This document shows, piece by piece, positions 54,617-63,849 of a stretch of DNA of 64,000 nt; position 1 is the first letter of the stretch; each line of letters starts with the position of its first letter. The notes beneath the pieces were generated by a model that searched no databases, was not told the DNA's origin, and saw only the letters and a list, made by a program, of their open reading frames with translations. Source of the stretch: Levilactobacillus tujiorum (lineage in GTDB: Bacteria > Bacillota > Bacilli > Lactobacillales > Lactobacillaceae); contig NZ_JAAXLK010000002.1 of NCBI RefSeq assembly GCF_012641185.1, forward strand, positions 124,001-188,000, read 5' to 3'. The translations under genes and the position numbers were made by a program.

Positions 54617-56011
54617 ATGAAAGAAAGTCAACCAAATAACAACCAGGAATTTTCCCGCGGTTTGCAGAGTCGCCACGTTCAGTTGATTGCTCTTGGGGGA
54701 ACAATCGGAACGGGCCTCTTCTTAGGTGCCGGTCAGTCGATTCATTTAGCTGGTCCATCGATTATTTTAGCCTACCTCGCAACTGGAATTATGTGTTTCC
54801 TGTTGATGCGGGCGTTAGGGGAACTCTTACTCTCTGATCTAGAAGTACACTCGTACATTGATTTTATCAAACGGTATTTAGGCGAGAACATGAGCTTTGT
54901 CGCCGGTTGGACGTACTGGATTTGCTGGATCACCATTGCCATGGCCGAAGTCACAGCTGCCGGGCAATACATGCAATTCTGGTTTCCGCATTTACCCTCT
55001 TGGGTGACGGCATTAACCTTGCTTGCCATCTTGCTAGCACTTAATTCCGTGACGGTTAGTGCCTTTGGCGAAACTGAATTTTGGTTTGCGATTATTAAGA
55101 TTGTCGCGATTGTTGCGCTGATCCTAGCGGGGGCTTACATGGTGGCCGTTCATTTTCCAACGCCAGCTGGGCATGCCAGTGTGACTAACTTAGCCAGTGG
55201 CGGGTTCTTCGCCAATGGTGCCAAGGGCTTCTTCCTATCATTCCAGATGGTGCTCTTTAGTTTTGTTGGGATTGAAATGGTGGGTATGACCGCGTCGGAA
55301 ACGGCTAATCCTAAAAAGGTATTGCCTAAGGCGATTAACGAAATTCCTTTGCGGATCATCCTGTTCTATCTAGGATCACTGCTTGCCCTGATGTGCATTT
55401 ACCCATGGCAATCTGTCTCACCAACCAGCAGTCCGTTCGTTCAGGTCTTCAAGAACGTGGGAATTCAGTCGGCAGCGGCTGTGATTAACTTCGTGGTATT
55501 AACGGCGGCGGCTTCCGCCTGCAACAGTTCCTTATTCACCACGGGTCGGATGCTCTTCTCCTTAACGTACGGTGGTGAGGGACGTTTCGCCAAGCGGATG
55601 GGTACCTTATCACGATCACAAGTCCCAACGCATGCGCTACGGTTCTCTACGATTGTCATTGCAGTGTCTGTTTTTCTGAACTTTATTATCCCAGGTCACG
55701 TCTTTGCTTTTGTTTCAAGCATCGCCACAACGTGTTTCCTGTTTATCTGGGGCGCAATTGTCATCGCTCATATCAAATACAAGCAACAACAATCGCCACT
55801 GGAACGGCGCAACAGTGAGTTTAAGATGCCACTCTTCCCGCTGAGTGATTACTTCATCTTGGCCTTCCTCGGCATGGTTGCCATTGTCTTACTCTTCCGC
55901 GTGGACACGATGATCGCGTTGTTCGGTTCGATCCTATGGTTGGTAGGGTTGAGCGTTGGTAAACGCATCCGTGATCGGCGGTTGGCCGCAGCGGTAGACG
56001 TTAACAAATAA
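54617..56011 (+). CDS. APC family amino-acid permease
   Basis: A 464-residue, 12-helix permease. ATG 54617, eight bases after AAAGGGG, is preferred to GTG 54542 in the longer frame. QLIALGGTIGTGLFLGAG is the amino-acid transporter signature of helix 1, and FSFVGIEMVGMTASETANPKKVLPKA is the loop of helix 6. It is close to the D-alanine/serine/glycine and GABA permease branch. The substrate is not settled. TATAAT (54581-54586) is near a plausible -10. Confidence 0.9.
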   Translation: MKESQPNNNQEFSRGLQSRHVQLIALGGTIGTGLFLGAGQSIHLAGPSIILAYLATGIMCFLLMRALGELLLSDLEVHSYIDFIKRYLGENMSFVAGWTYWICWITIAMAEVTAAGQYMQFWFPHLPSWVTALTLLAILLALNSVTVSAFGETEFWFAIIKIVAIVALILAGAYMVAVHFPTPAGHASVTNLASGGFFANGAKGFFLSFQMVLFSFVGIEMVGMTASETANPKKVLPKAINEIPLRIILFYLGSLLALMCIYPWQSVSPTSSPFVQVFKNVGIQSAAAVINFVVLTAAASACNSSLFTTGRMLFSLTYGGEGRFAKRMGTLSRSQVPTHALRFSTIVIAVSVFLNFIIPGHVFAFVSSIATTCFLFIWGAIVIAHIKYKQQQSPLERRNSEFKMPLFPLSDYFILAFLGMVAIVLLFRVDTMIALFGSILWLVGLSVGKRIRDRRLAAAVDVNK

Positions 56012-56100
56012 TTGTGAATGAAAGGGATTGTTTGGCTATCGGGGTTAAGCGGCGTTGACGGCCTTTAGTTCCACGTTTCGGCCATATATGTTCGGAGCGG

Positions 56101-56136
56101 AAAAGGGGACTGGGAATTTTTTCCTAGTCCCCTTTT
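56101..56136 (+). terminator. Terminator after the permease gene
   Basis: AAAAGGGGACTGGG pairs with CCTAGTCCCCTTTT (one G-U) around an eight-base T-rich loop. Confidence 0.9.
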
Positions 56137-56279
56137 AGTTTGCGCAAAATGCTACAGCGGTTATTCGTAAGAACCAGACCAGCGAAAAATGAAGTGAAGT
56201 GCTAGGATGGAAGTAGTGAGTTTTTTCGGTGTGACTGTGGATGAATCGCAGTCAATTTAATTAAATGAGGTGTGCTGAA

Positions 56280-57128
56280 ATGAAACAAGTTAAAATCGCC
56301 GGACAAGTGGTTCCAGCCATTGGAATTGGAACGTGGCATATGGGTGACCGACCAGCCCAACGGGAGACGGAAATTGCGGCCATTCAGGCGGGCATCTCTG
56401 CGGGTGCTCGCGTCATTGATACGGCCGAGATGTACGGGTCGGGCCGTGCAGAGACGTTAGTGGGCGCTGCCTTGCAGCCATTTTCTCGTCAGCAGCTGTT
56501 TCTAATCTCGAAGGTCCTGCCAGAGAATGCGTCTCGCCAGCGGATGGAAGCTAGCCTGGATGCGAGCCTGCAACGGCTACAGACGGACTACTTGGACCTC
56601 TATCTGTATCACTGGCGCGGGGATGTGCCGTTGGCCGAAACGGTAGCGGAGCTCCAACGCTTACAGACGACGGGAAAGATTCGCGCTTGGGGAGTCTCTA
56701 ACTTTGATGTGGCTGATCTGCGGGAACTGTGGCAACTGCCCGGTGGCGATCAGGCGGCCGCTAATGAAGACCTCTACCACTTAGGAAGTCGGGGGCTAGA
56801 TTATGCGGTACTTCCCTGGCAAACCGAGCATGACTTGCCACTCATTGCCTATTCACCAATCGCACAAGGCGATGCCTGGGGCCAACAATTGACGACCAAC
56901 GACACGGTTAAGCAGATTGCGCTGACCCATCAAGCCACGGTCTATCAAGTCTTATTGGCGTGGGTTATTCGTCAACCTCAAGTGCTGGCGATTCCGCAAA
57001 CGAGCTCGGTAGCCCACATGGAACAGAACCTAGCCGCCGGAGATTTGATCTTATCACCGAAGGAGCTAGCGGCCTTGGATCAGCAGTATCCGCGGCCAAC
57101 ACATAAGGAACGATTGGACATTATTTAA
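56280..57128 (+). CDS. Aldo/keto reductase
   Basis: A 282-residue cytoplasmic NADPH-dependent oxidoreductase. The catalytic set is visible: RVIDTAEMYGSG (Asp, Tyr), LISKVLP (Lys) and YLYHWRGD (His). The cofactor-binding IPQTSSVAHMEQN is near 245. ATG 56280, seven bases after GAGGTG, is preferred to 56265. Substrate unknown. It is followed by a phosphoesterase after 17 bases. Confidence 0.92.
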   Translation: MKQVKIAGQVVPAIGIGTWHMGDRPAQRETEIAAIQAGISAGARVIDTAEMYGSGRAETLVGAALQPFSRQQLFLISKVLPENASRQRMEASLDASLQRLQTDYLDLYLYHWRGDVPLAETVAELQRLQTTGKIRAWGVSNFDVADLRELWQLPGGDQAAANEDLYHLGSRGLDYAVLPWQTEHDLPLIAYSPIAQGDAWGQQLTTNDTVKQIALTHQATVYQVLLAWVIRQPQVLAIPQTSSVAHMEQNLAAGDLILSPKELAALDQQYPRPTHKERLDII

Positions 57129-57145
57129 AATTAAGGAGCAGTGCT

Positions 57146-57754
57146 ATGCAATACTTTACGTCTGATACGCATTTTTTTCATAAAGATTTACTGGGGATGA
57201 ATGACTTCGCACCCCGTCCATTCGCCAATGTTGATGAGATGAACCAGACCATCATCGACAATTGGAATGCACGGGTGGCGCCGACGGATACGGTTTATCA
57301 TTTGGGCGATATTGCACTGTATTTTACCCGTCCAGCCATTAAATCTGATGAGGCAGTGGCCGACGTGTTATCGCAACTGAACGGTCATTTGGAATTAATC
57401 AAGGGCAATCATGACAGTCGCGCACTCTTTAAGTACTTGGCGGCCCATAATCCGGTAGACCATGGTCAGCCGAAATACACGTTTCATGACGTAGGGGCCT
57501 TAATTAAGTACGATCATCGGCAGTATTACATGACCCACTATCCTATGATGTTGGGTATCGTGAAGCAAATTATTAATCTTCACGGCCACATTCACCACTA
57601 CGCGGTACCGGTGAAGGAGAACATTAACGTTGGGGTGGATACCCCGGAAACGCGTTATCTCAAGGAACAGGTGCCTTTTGGAACGCCATTTTCTACTAAT
57701 GAGATCGAAGAAATGGTGACGGGAAAAGCTAAGGAATTTCAAGATAAACAGTAA
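57146..57754 (+). CDS. Small metallophosphoesterase
   Basis: A 202-residue calcineurin-like phosphoesterase. The metal motifs are FTSDTHFFHKD, YHLGDIALY, IKGNHDSR, MTHYPM and LHGHIHHY, all intact. AAGGAG precedes the ATG. It is cotranscribed with the aldo/keto reductase, which says little about its substrate. A 19-base hairpin GCGCAA/TTGCGC lies downstream (57791-57809). Confidence 0.88.
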   Translation: MQYFTSDTHFFHKDLLGMNDFAPRPFANVDEMNQTIIDNWNARVAPTDTVYHLGDIALYFTRPAIKSDEAVADVLSQLNGHLELIKGNHDSRALFKYLAAHNPVDHGQPKYTFHDVGALIKYDHRQYYMTHYPMMLGIVKQIINLHGHIHHYAVPVKENINVGVDTPETRYLKEQVPFGTPFSTNEIEEMVTGKAKEFQDKQ

Positions 57755-57869
57755 CGGTTTAACCACGTGAACTGGCGGTGGGTTATTTCGGCGCAAGCTG
57801 GCATTGCGCTTGACCGTAGCCCCTTGATGCCGTAGGATTAAACACAGTGTTAAGAGGAGCGAAGAGAAC

Positions 57870-59252
57870 ATGGAACAGATTACCATTTTGCATACAAATG
57901 ACCTCCATTCGCATTTTGAAAATTGGCCACGAATTCGTCGTTATTTGGCAACCGCTAAAGCAAGTGCACAGGCGGCTGGTCATACGGTTTATACCTTTGA
58001 TTTAGGAGACAACATGGATCGCGTGCATCCCGTGACGGAAGCCACGAACGGTCAGAAAAATGTCGAACTCATGAATCAGGTTGGGTATGATGCGGTGACG
58101 ATTGGGAATAACGAGGGCCTGAGTTATATGCGAGCGCAGTTGGACCATCTCTACGACTACGCTAATTTCCCGGTGGTCTTAGGTAATCTGTTGACGGCTG
58201 ATACGCATGAACAGCCTAAGTGGGCAGTGGATCATCGTATTTTAACGACTAAGGCGGGGACGCGGGTCCTAGTCTTAGGATTGACGGCGCCCTACCAACT
58301 GACCTATCCCTTGGCTGGGTGGTTGCCCGTGGGGGTTGATGAGGCCCTGTCACGGTTACTGGACACCTACGCAGCGGATTTTGACGTGTGTGTCTTGCTG
58401 TCCCACCTAGGGGTCGATGTCGATCGGCAGATTGCGAAACGGTATCCGCGGGTTAAGGTGATTATCGGGAGCCATACGCATCACTTATTCGTGAACGGCG
58501 AGCAGGATCATCATAGCTTGTTGGCTGCGGCAGGAAAATTCGGCCGGTATGTGGGGAAAATTGAACTGACGGTTGATGCTGAACACGTGGTCAAGGCGGC
58601 CACCGCGAGTGTCGTTGAAACGGCGACCTTGCCGGAAGAACCAGGCGACGCGGCGGAGATTCAAAGCTTAAGTGACTTGGGAATGGACATTTTATCCGAA
58701 CAACGGGTCGCAGACCTACCAGTAACGATGGAAGCCGATCTGACGGGGCGGCCGCGGCTGGTGCGCGAGGGGCTTCACGCGATTGCTGAATACGCCGGCA
58801 CCCAAGCGGCCATTTTGAATGCAGGCTTGTTTCTAGAAGACTTGCCGCGCGGTGTGGTTAACCAGAATCAATTGCATCAGATTCTGCCGCATAACATGCA
58901 CGTGATGACGGTCACCCTCAATGGCTATGACCTGTGGCGGATGATTCAGGAGTTTGAATTGGCCCGCCTGTTTTTACGTCATTTCCACCAGAAGGGAATG
59001 GGCTTTCGCGGCAAGATCTTTGGCGAAATCAATTACTTAGGAATTGCGTATGATCGGCAGACCCATCAGGTCACGTGGCGTGGTGAGCCGCTGTCGCCCA
59101 ACCGCCAGTATACGATTGCTGTGTTGGACCATTACCTATTTATTCCATTTTTCCCAACCATCTCAATTGTTGGGAAAAACCATATTTTATACCAAGACTT
59201 ATTACGGGAAGTATTTGCCAAGTATCTGAGCAAACACTACCCCTTAACCTAA
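57870..59252 (+). CDS. YunD-type metallophosphatase / 5'-nucleotidase
   Basis: A 460-residue protein with an N-terminal calcineurin-like domain (LHTNDLHSHFENW, TFDLGDNMDR, IGNNEGLSY, LLSHLGVDVDR, GSHTHHLF) and a C-terminal 5'-nucleotidase-type domain (from about 290, ILNAGLFLEDLPRG). No signal peptide, so it acts in the cytoplasm. The first gene of a yunD-yutD-yutF run found in many Bacillota. AGAGGAGCG lies upstream of the ATG. Confidence 0.9.
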   Translation: MEQITILHTNDLHSHFENWPRIRRYLATAKASAQAAGHTVYTFDLGDNMDRVHPVTEATNGQKNVELMNQVGYDAVTIGNNEGLSYMRAQLDHLYDYANFPVVLGNLLTADTHEQPKWAVDHRILTTKAGTRVLVLGLTAPYQLTYPLAGWLPVGVDEALSRLLDTYAADFDVCVLLSHLGVDVDRQIAKRYPRVKVIIGSHTHHLFVNGEQDHHSLLAAAGKFGRYVGKIELTVDAEHVVKAATASVVETATLPEEPGDAAEIQSLSDLGMDILSEQRVADLPVTMEADLTGRPRLVREGLHAIAEYAGTQAAILNAGLFLEDLPRGVVNQNQLHQILPHNMHVMTVTLNGYDLWRMIQEFELARLFLRHFHQKGMGFRGKIFGEINYLGIAYDRQTHQVTWRGEPLSPNRQYTIAVLDHYLFIPFFPTISIVGKNHILYQDLLREVFAKYLSKHYPLT

Positions 59253-59273
59253 GATTTAGAGAGGATGACGACA

Positions 59274-59975
59274 GTGGATCGTAAAGATTTAGAAGCACTG
59301 GTTGCTGAGCAGCGAGAAAACCGGGAACCGGCAGCGGAGGTTGTCCGGGTGGATGAGACTCACTTGACGATTAACGGTCACCCTTATGAAGTGGTGGCGG
59401 ATGTCCGCGACGGGTTTGATTTCGACGAATTCTCCCGTCGGTTCAGCACCATTCTCAGTAAGTTTGACTATATTGTCGGCGATTGGGGATTTGAACAGTT
59501 GCGACTGAAAGGCTTCTATGCCGAGGATCGCGCTGGTGCTAAACAGAACCAGATTGACGCGGTACAGGATTATTTGTATGAGTCTTGCAATTTCGGGTGT
59601 GCCTACTTTATTCTGCACAATCTCGATGTAAAGGCAGCGCCTAAGCCACGGCGCAACCGCTCGCGCCGGCGTAATGGTAATAAGGGAACGCAGACAAATC
59701 AGAATGTGGCGAAGACGACGACTAATAAGACGGCCAACCAACCTAGACGCAATGGGGCCGATAAGTCGAATGAGCCGTCTAAGAACAACGGGACGGGCAA
59801 TAGCAATCATCGGCGGCGCTCACGTCATTCACGGCGGCGTCACAATAATCATCCGTTTACGGAGGAACGCCGGACAGCCGCACCGCAACCTAAGGAGACG
59901 ACTAAGACGGTGACCGTCGCTACTGGTGGTCAAGGTCGGCGTCATTTCACCATTCGGCAGAAAAAAGAGAATTAG
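59274..59975 (+). CDS. YutD family protein with long basic tail
   Basis: A 233-residue protein. GTG 59274, eight bases after AGAGAGGA, is preferred to ATG 59265, which overlaps that site. The DUF1027/YutD part (about 1-120, HPYEVVADVRDGFDFDEFSRRFS, FDYIVGDWGFEQLRLKGFY) is normal. The last 110 residues are Arg/Asn-rich and disordered (RRNRSRRRNGNKG, RRRSRHSRRRHNNH), ending RRHFTIRQKKEN. B. subtilis YutD is about 100 residues, so the tail is a lineage addition that may bind RNA (inference). Confidence 0.82.
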   Translation: MDRKDLEALVAEQRENREPAAEVVRVDETHLTINGHPYEVVADVRDGFDFDEFSRRFSTILSKFDYIVGDWGFEQLRLKGFYAEDRAGAKQNQIDAVQDYLYESCNFGCAYFILHNLDVKAAPKPRRNRSRRRNGNKGTQTNQNVAKTTTNKTANQPRRNGADKSNEPSKNNGTGNSNHRRRSRHSRRRHNNHPFTEERRTAAPQPKETTKTVTVATGGQGRRHFTIRQKKEN

Positions 59976-59987
59976 GGAGAAGTAGTC

Positions 59988-60782
59988 ATGAAAAATTATC
60001 AAGCCTATTTAATCGACTTGGACGGCACTGTATATGCAGGTAGCAAGCGGTATCCGAAGGCCAAGGCCTTTGTTGAACGGATTCAAGCAGCCCATATCCC
60101 GTTTAAATTTGTGACCAATAATACGACCAAGTTGCCAGTAGATGTTGTGGCTAACTTGGCAGACAATCACGATATTCACGTTAAGCCTGAGAATGTCTAT
60201 ACCGCGGGATTGGCTACGGCGGACTTTTTAGATCAACGTGCAGGAAAAACGGGGAAACGGACCGTTTATGTTGTGGGTGAGATTGGTCTGAATCAAGCCC
60301 TAGCCGCTAAGGGATTTACGATTGATGAGGAACATCCAGAATATGTGGTCGTAGGACTCGATAGCGATGTAACTTATGAAAAATTTGCTAAAGCAATCTT
60401 AGCCATTCGTAGTGGGTCGACGTTTATCGGCACCAATTCGGATTCTAATATTCCGAAGGCGCGGGGACTCATGCCCGGCGCGGGGGCGTTAGTTGACTTA
60501 GTACGCTATGCGACGCAGACCGAACCGATCTTTGTCGGAAAGCCGGAGCCTATCCTGCTGCAAAATTCATTGGCCCTAATGGGGATTGCGCCCGATCAGG
60601 CGTTGATGGTCGGCGACAATTATCAAACGGATATTTTAGCAGGAATTCACGCGGGTGTTGACACGTTGTTGACGTATACGGGCGTGTCGACGCCGGCTCA
60701 GGTGGCACAACAGGCTATTCAACCGACTTATACGGTGCCGGACTTGGCCCATTGGGATCTTGAGGTGGGACCAATTGACTAG
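59988..60782 (+). CDS. HAD-superfamily hydrolase YutF
   Basis: A 264-residue phosphatase of the HAD IIA (NagD-like) class. LIDLDGTVYAGSKRY is motif I with the catalytic Asp, FVTNNTTK is motif II, and FVGKPEPILL plus MVGDNYQTDILAGIHAG are motifs III and IV. The substrate is unknown; relatives act on sugar phosphates or GMP/UMP. Its last codons overlap the next gene. Confidence 0.92.
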   Translation: MKNYQAYLIDLDGTVYAGSKRYPKAKAFVERIQAAHIPFKFVTNNTTKLPVDVVANLADNHDIHVKPENVYTAGLATADFLDQRAGKTGKRTVYVVGEIGLNQALAAKGFTIDEEHPEYVVVGLDSDVTYEKFAKAILAIRSGSTFIGTNSDSNIPKARGLMPGAGALVDLVRYATQTEPIFVGKPEPILLQNSLALMGIAPDQALMVGDNYQTDILAGIHAGVDTLLTYTGVSTPAQVAQQAIQPTYTVPDLAHWDLEVGPID

Positions 60783-61431
60783 ATGGCAACGAGGTATTGG
60801 TTTGACAGCAGTGATTTTATTCTTATTGACGTTGAGTATCTTTTTGACGATCAATGCCGTCTGGCTGTACCGGTTGGATATTCACTGGCTGAATATTGAT
60901 CAAACGGTGCGGATGGCGCCACGGAGAATAATGAGCAACTATTATCAAATGTTGGGGTATCTGGAGTTGCCCTGGGTGACGGACTTGAAAATGAGCGATT
61001 TTCCGACATCTTTTACGGGGATGATTCATTTTCACGACGTTAAGCAACTCTTTTTAGTGAATAACTTTGTCTTGTTAGTGAGTGTTTATCCAGCTATTTG
61101 GTATTTACGCCGTTTGAAGCGTTACACTGAACGGTGGCGGTTGATTCGACCGATGCAAGTGGTCATGGTCGTTCCCGTGGTGTTAGCTGCGATGATGGCA
61201 GTGGATTTCAATGATTTTTTCATTGCCTTTCACCGGGTGCTGTTTCGGAATAATGATTGGCTCTTTGATCCTAGCTTGGACCCGATCATTACCGCGTTGC
61301 CAGATACTTTCTTTCTGCATTGCTTCGTGATGGCTTTTGTCCTGTTTGAGGCGGGCTTGTGCTGGCTGTATTGGCTGGGACGTCAGTCGTTCAAGCATGC
61401 GGGGGATGGCAGTAATAGAAGTGTAAAGTAA
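60775..61431 (+). CDS. TIGR01906 family integral membrane protein
   Basis: A 218-residue membrane protein of unknown function. TTG 60775, six bases after GAGGTGG, is preferred to TTG 60760. Helices lie at about 8-30, 95-115, 130-150 and 180-205; an outer loop (about 35-90) has MSNYYQMLGYLELPW. It overlaps yutF by eight bases, which matches the neighbourhood of this family in lactobacilli. Confidence 0.82.
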   Translation: MTRWQRGIGLTAVILFLLTLSIFLTINAVWLYRLDIHWLNIDQTVRMAPRRIMSNYYQMLGYLELPWVTDLKMSDFPTSFTGMIHFHDVKQLFLVNNFVLLVSVYPAIWYLRRLKRYTERWRLIRPMQVVMVVPVVLAAMMAVDFNDFFIAFHRVLFRNNDWLFDPSLDPIITALPDTFFLHCFVMAFVLFEAGLCWLYWLGRQSFKHAGDGSNRSVK

Positions 61432-61463
61432 AACGCAACCAGGATAGGTGGTTGCGTTTTTTT
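61431..61463 (+). terminator. Terminator after the TIGR01906 gene
   Basis: AAACGCAACC pairs with GGTTGCGTTT across eight bases, then a long T run. Confidence 0.92.
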
Positions 61464-61529
61464 TGCGTAGGTAAGGTAAAAAGTGACACTATCGAAAATA
61501 TAAAGATCGAGTTCCCATAAGGATAGTGC

Positions 61530-62924
61530 CTAGTGGGTGAGTGGATTTCGTTTCAAATCCAGATGAAACCGTAGCATAATCAGCAGATTAAAACCGATCG
61601 TCATGAGGATCATGATCGACCAAGCGCCGGGCAGGCTAATGTTGGTCGAGATGGCTGACCGTAAGACTTGGATCAGGTAGGTCATGGGTAACCAGGGGTT
61701 GAGAGCTTTAGCAAAATTGCTGACGAGAGGGAGTGGGTAAAGCCCCCCCGAGCTGGCCAGCTGCATCACCAAGACGATGGAAATCAGCCAGGTTCCAAAG
61801 CCACCAAGCAATAAGCGAAGACAGAAGATCAGCGATAGAAAGAGTAGTGATCCCAGTAAGATAGCCGCGAACAGTTGGAGATTAGAGCGGGTCGTTAGGG
61901 TATTAGCTTGGTGCAAGGTGAGGTAGAGTAGGATGCTCTGAACACCAGCAACGCCAGCAATGATGGTAGCTTTACTCCCCCACCAAGCGAATGCAGAACG
62001 GGGACGGCTGTAGGTCCGTCGGCCATCGTACATCGTTCCTAGCGCAATGCCACCAACGTAAAGACCGATAGCAATTGCGAAAGGCGCCATGCCAGTCCCG
62101 TTGTTGGGAACGCTAGCGATGTCATTAGTTTTTGCGACGACTGGAGCGGCCAGGGCAGTTGCAGTGGTCGGACGAGTCGCGATGGTGGCTAAGCGCGTGC
62201 TGCCGTTGGTTAGGGCGTGGCTTAAAGTTTGGATGCCGTTTTGAACTTGCATTAAGCCGGCATAACTAGCGCTGAGTCCAGTCGTTAATGCGGGATTTTT
62301 CAAGGGAGCAGTGGCGATTAACAGCTTTTGATTGCCATTTAGAAGTTGTTGGGTTCCCGTAACCAGTTGGGAGCTACCATTGGCAGATCTCGTCATGCCA
62401 GTCGTTGCGCCGTTCAGTGCGGATAATAAAATGTGAGTCTCCAGCTGAGTGACGTTGTGACTGACTTGGTTAGTAATGGCGGTGCTGGCACCCGTGGTCA
62501 TTTTAGAGACGATGTAGTTAGCGCCAGAATTCAGATCGTAATGCAGTGTCATTTGGTGGGGAGTTGCTGTGAGCAGGGTGGTGGCGTGATTGGAGAAGTT
62601 ACGAGGAATGGTGACGACTAGGTAAAGCTTGCCAGCCTTGAGTTGCCGATGCGCGGTGGTCGCACTGAGATGGTGAAAATCTAATGAAGAAGAATTCTCC
62701 AAACTGTGGGTAAGTTGGCGACCGATTGCGATGTGCTGGCCGTGAAAGGTGACGGCACGATCGTGGTTGACCACGGCAACGGGAATGTCATCGGTATGAC
62801 CGTACGTGTTCCACATGGAGGAAAGGTAAAGGTAACAGTAGATGGCGGGAATGAGGGCAATCATGAGAAGAACCGTGAGCATCATCTTGTGCTGACTTAA
62901 AAATTTCAATTCACTTTTGAACAT
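61530..62924 (-). CDS. YhgE/Pip family membrane protein (small)
   Basis: A 464-residue member of the same family as 45260-48385, with the middle repeats mostly missing. ATG 62924, with AAAGGGG about nine bases upstream, is preferred to 62951. It starts with one helix and VAVVNHDRAVTFHGQHIAIG, parallel to the large protein, has a short outer domain of about 180 residues, and five C-terminal helices (ending near 455). It diverges from the TetR gene at 63182, which probably regulates it. The transported or sensed substance is unknown. Confidence 0.88.
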   Translation of the reverse strand: MFKSELKFLSQHKMMLTVLLMIALIPAIYCYLYLSSMWNTYGHTDDIPVAVVNHDRAVTFHGQHIAIGRQLTHSLENSSSLDFHHLSATTAHRQLKAGKLYLVVTIPRNFSNHATTLLTATPHQMTLHYDLNSGANYIVSKMTTGASTAITNQVSHNVTQLETHILLSALNGATTGMTRSANGSSQLVTGTQQLLNGNQKLLIATAPLKNPALTTGLSASYAGLMQVQNGIQTLSHALTNGSTRLATIATRPTTATALAAPVVAKTNDIASVPNNGTGMAPFAIAIGLYVGGIALGTMYDGRRTYSRPRSAFAWWGSKATIIAGVAGVQSILLYLTLHQANTLTTRSNLQLFAAILLGSLLFLSLIFCLRLLLGGFGTWLISIVLVMQLASSGGLYPLPLVSNFAKALNPWLPMTYLIQVLRSAISTNISLPGAWSIMILMTIGFNLLIMLRFHLDLKRNPLTH

Positions 62925-62998
62925 TAGCAAGCGCCCCTTTGAAATAAACATCGTGTTGATTGAACGCTTACAGAATAGCAGGCCGGTCTTGCCAGAAC

Positions 62999-63168
62999 AA
63001 TCGACAATTTGCGGGGATGTGCTGAGTTAAAAGTAGACTATCTGCATCGCACTAGGTTGGCGGAAGCGGATTGGTAGTTAATGAAGCAATCAACAGTTTG
63101 GGAGGGATTGATGATTGGCACGGTAACAAAAAAGTTTTAAGCTATTAGCAAAATCGACAAACTGTTGA
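62999..63168. promoter_or_regulatory. Repeats in the divergent pip-tetR promoter region
   Basis: AATCGACAATTTG (62999-63011) and AATCGACAAACTG (63152-63164) are near-identical direct repeats. TCAACAGTTTG (63090-63100) and CAAACTGTTGA (63158-63168) form a perfect 11-base inverted repeat. They lie on both sides of the intergenic region, as expected for TetR-family operators. Confidence 0.6.
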
Positions 63169-63181
63169 GGGGATGGTTGCT

Positions 63182-63739
63182 GTGGAAACGAATTTGAAAA
63201 TAGTCAGTACGGAACGGAAGATACAAACGGCCTTTATCAAATTAGTGATGCAAGAAGGTTTTGACCGGTTGACGGTCCAGCAATTGAGTCAAATGGCCCA
63301 GATTAATCGAGGAACATTCTACCTACATTATCTAGATAAGTTTGATTTATTAACCCATTATGAAGACGAGTTAGTCACAGCTGTGCAGGCGATTTTTGAA
63401 CGCTACCCCAAGCCACGTGATCAGAGTGTGGATGAACGGAACGCATTTCAGCAGATGTTTAAATACCTTTATCGGCAGAAACAGTTGGTGGTGGCGCTGA
63501 TCAACAGCCCTGCCTCGCAGCTGGTGTCGCGGATAAAACCAGTCATTGCGACGGTCATCGGGCAGCCGGCGTTAAAAACGGCTATTCCACCTGAGTTTGC
63601 GCAGGAGATTGTCACCCAGGGGATTTGGGACTTTGTTTGTTTTTGGTTGACTCAGGATCCAGTGAAGCCACCGCAGGAAGCGTATGTTATTTTTACAGCG
63701 AGTCGCCAGTTATCCCCGCAGCAGTTGCTACAGGGGTAG
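63182..63739 (+). CDS. TetR/AcrR family transcription regulator
   Basis: A 185-residue regulator. GTG 63182, eight bases after GAGGGGA, is preferred to ATG 63173, which has no spacing. The TetR helix-turn-helix is GFDRLTVQQLSQMAQINRGTFYLHY (given in two parts, GFDRLTVQQLSQ and INRGTFYLHY). The C-terminal ligand domain is of the dihydroxyacetone-kinase-regulator kind (YRQKQLVVALINSP). It is divergent from the small Pip gene. Confidence 0.88.
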   Translation: METNLKIVSTERKIQTAFIKLVMQEGFDRLTVQQLSQMAQINRGTFYLHYLDKFDLLTHYEDELVTAVQAIFERYPKPRDQSVDERNAFQQMFKYLYRQKQLVVALINSPASQLVSRIKPVIATVIGQPALKTAIPPEFAQEIVTQGIWDFVCFWLTQDPVKPPQEAYVIFTASRQLSPQQLLQG

Positions 63740-63784
63740 TTGGGGACAGCTGACAGAGAGAATGTAGCTTAAAAATCAAGCCAA

Positions 63785-63827
63785 AAAATAAGACACGACA
63801 ACCAAACGTGGTTTCGTGTCTTATTTC
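63785..63827. terminator. Bidirectional terminator between tetR and dedA
   Basis: ATAAGACACGA and TCGTGTCTTAT form the stem, flanked by A and T runs that suit both strands; the inner ACC/GGT pairing closes the loop. Confidence 0.85.
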
Positions 63828-63849
63828 GTATCCTGTAGAGATTTAATTG

